Origin: Arthrobacter citreus
Lineage (GTDB): Bacteria > Bacillota > Bacilli > Bacillales > Bacillaceae_G
DNA length: 64,000 nucleotides
Assembly (NCBI GenBank): GCA_013200995.1
Contig: CP053688.1
Span: 62,001-126,000 of the forward strand
Reading direction: 5' to 3'
Shown here: positions 63,267 to 64,000 of the stretch, piece by piece
Layout: every line of letters starts with the position of its first letter
Position numbering within the stretch: position 1 is the stretch's first letter
Program-made: the position numbers and the translations under genes
Notes under the pieces: generated by a model
Seen by the model: only the letters and a program-made list of their open reading frames with translations
What the model was told of the DNA's origin: nothing
Database searches by the model: none

Positions 63267-64000
63267 ATGAGAAATAATAATAATCGTGTGAAAGAGAATT
63301 CTTCTCAAAAAAATTGGATTGAAGAATTATCGAAATCAGATGATTTCACTTTCTTTACAACTTCAAGTGATGTGGAAGATAAAAGTGTTTATCGTATCTA
63401 CTTTTTTCGAACGTTAATTAGATCTGAGATCATGCATGAGGAAGTACTTCCGTATTTAACAAAGAATCTAACATTACAACAATTAAAATCTCAAATTCCA
63501 GTTCAAGAACTGATTGTAACTACGGATAATTCTGTCGTAATCGAAAAACTTCTTGAAGGATATGTGTCAATTCAGTACGGGGATAATAAAACCGAGTGTT
63601 TACTTGTTGATGTTGCAAACAACATTTCAAGAACAATTGGTCCGCCTTTAATGGAATCTACTACTTTAGGTCCACAGATTGGATTTGTAGAAGATTTGGT
63701 TATCAACATAAATTTAATTCGAAAAAAATTACCTATTTCTGATCTTCATATTAGGGAATTTAAGGTAGGAACATTATCGAAAACCGGTGTTGCGGTAATC
63801 TATTTAAGCGAAATTGCTGATGAAGAAAATGTAAATACAGTAACTCAGCGGATTAACGATATTCAATATGATCATATTCCAGATAGTTCTTTTATTTCAT
63901 CTATGATCGGGGATAATACACATTCAATTTTTCCACAATCCATTCCTACTGAAAGAATTGATCGTGCAGTCGCAGGGTTAGTTGAAGGGAAAATTGTTAT
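63267..64000 (+). CDS. Spore germination protein, GerA family (A subunit), 3' end outside window
   Basis: ATG 63267 behind AGGGGAAC opens a frame of 244 codons that runs off the end of the window. The N-terminal soluble domain of GerAA/GerKA-type proteins is recognised by NWIEELSKSDDFTFF, the GPP..ESTTLGPQIGFVEDL block and NINLIRKKLPISDLHI, followed by VAVIYLSEIADEENV and the RI..I.YD.I.DSSFI block. The full protein would have about 480-500 residues, with membrane helices in the missing half, and form the nutrient receptor of the spore inner membrane. It shows that the organism makes spores. Confidence 0.9.
   Translation, partial: MRNNNNRVKENSSQKNWIEELSKSDDFTFFTTSSDVEDKSVYRIYFFRTLIRSEIMHEEVLPYLTKNLTLQQLKSQIPVQELIVTTDNSVVIEKLLEGYVSIQYGDNKTECLLVDVANNISRTIGPPLMESTTLGPQIGFVEDLVININLIRKKLPISDLHIREFKVGTLSKTGVAVIYLSEIADEENVNTVTQRINDIQYDHIPDSSFISSMIGDNTHSIFPQSIPTERIDRAVAGLVEGKIV

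Overview
The window is AT-rich, codes on both strands with strong GGAGG-type ribosome binding sites and U-tailed hairpin terminators, and ends in the start of a GerA-family spore-germination gene. This points to a spore-forming, low-GC Bacillaceae chromosome. No rRNA, tRNA, CRISPR array, prophage or intact insertion sequence was seen. Both sugar ABC transporters lack an ATPase gene, as is usual for Bacilli that share one MsmX-type ATPase.

Layout. 1-4100: a truncated hypothetical gene, a 37-residue membrane peptide, and two secreted repeat proteins (Ig-like; fibronectin III). 4101-9632: a membrane-lipid module of cardiolipin synthase, two DedA/TVP38-type membrane proteins, a PmtA-like phospholipid methyltransferase and an OmpR-type two-component system. 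A tandem 10-bp direct repeat, probably the regulator's binding site, lies upstream of two of these genes. 9900-18260: small redox enzymes (NmrA-like, azoreductase, two SDRs, hydrolase, amidohydrolase) with their regulators, including a decayed Rrf2 gene and an intact MarR/DUF2316/SDR locus with a 42-bp inverted repeat. 18460-22510: a MurNAc/cell-wall sugar operon (MurP-type PTS, MupG, RpiR-type regulator) behind a cre site and a NanE remnant; no MurQ is present. 22650-24763: small hypothetical and broken genes.

25219-37375: a myo-inositol catabolic cluster with its own ABC importer, a LacI regulator and IolG-like, IolE, IolD, IolB, IolC and IolA; the aldolase IolJ is absent. 37488-40109: a 44-residue protein, a metallophosphatase and a GH1 glucosidase. 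40165-40310: a compact structured segment without a gene. 40483-45456: an IclR-controlled D-galactonate operon (kinase, KDPG-type aldolase, DgoD, MFS importer).

45777-58167 is the most unusual part: an AtuA-like/DUF4387 pair, a PfkB kinase, an LplABC-type ABC importer without ATPase, four consecutive and strongly diverged ADP-ribosylglycohydrolase-family proteins, and a LacI regulator. The cluster sits behind a promoter with two palindromic TGTAACCGGTTACA operators. I read it as an inducible pathway that imports a glycoside or glycoconjugate and cleaves it with several ARH-fold enzymes; the substrate is unknown and I know of no description of this combination.

58496-64000: a DUF2187 protein, a BcrA-type ABC exporter, a GGDEF remnant, an intact and a truncated GntR regulator, a 0.7-kb region with 21-bp repeats, and the partial GerA-family gene.
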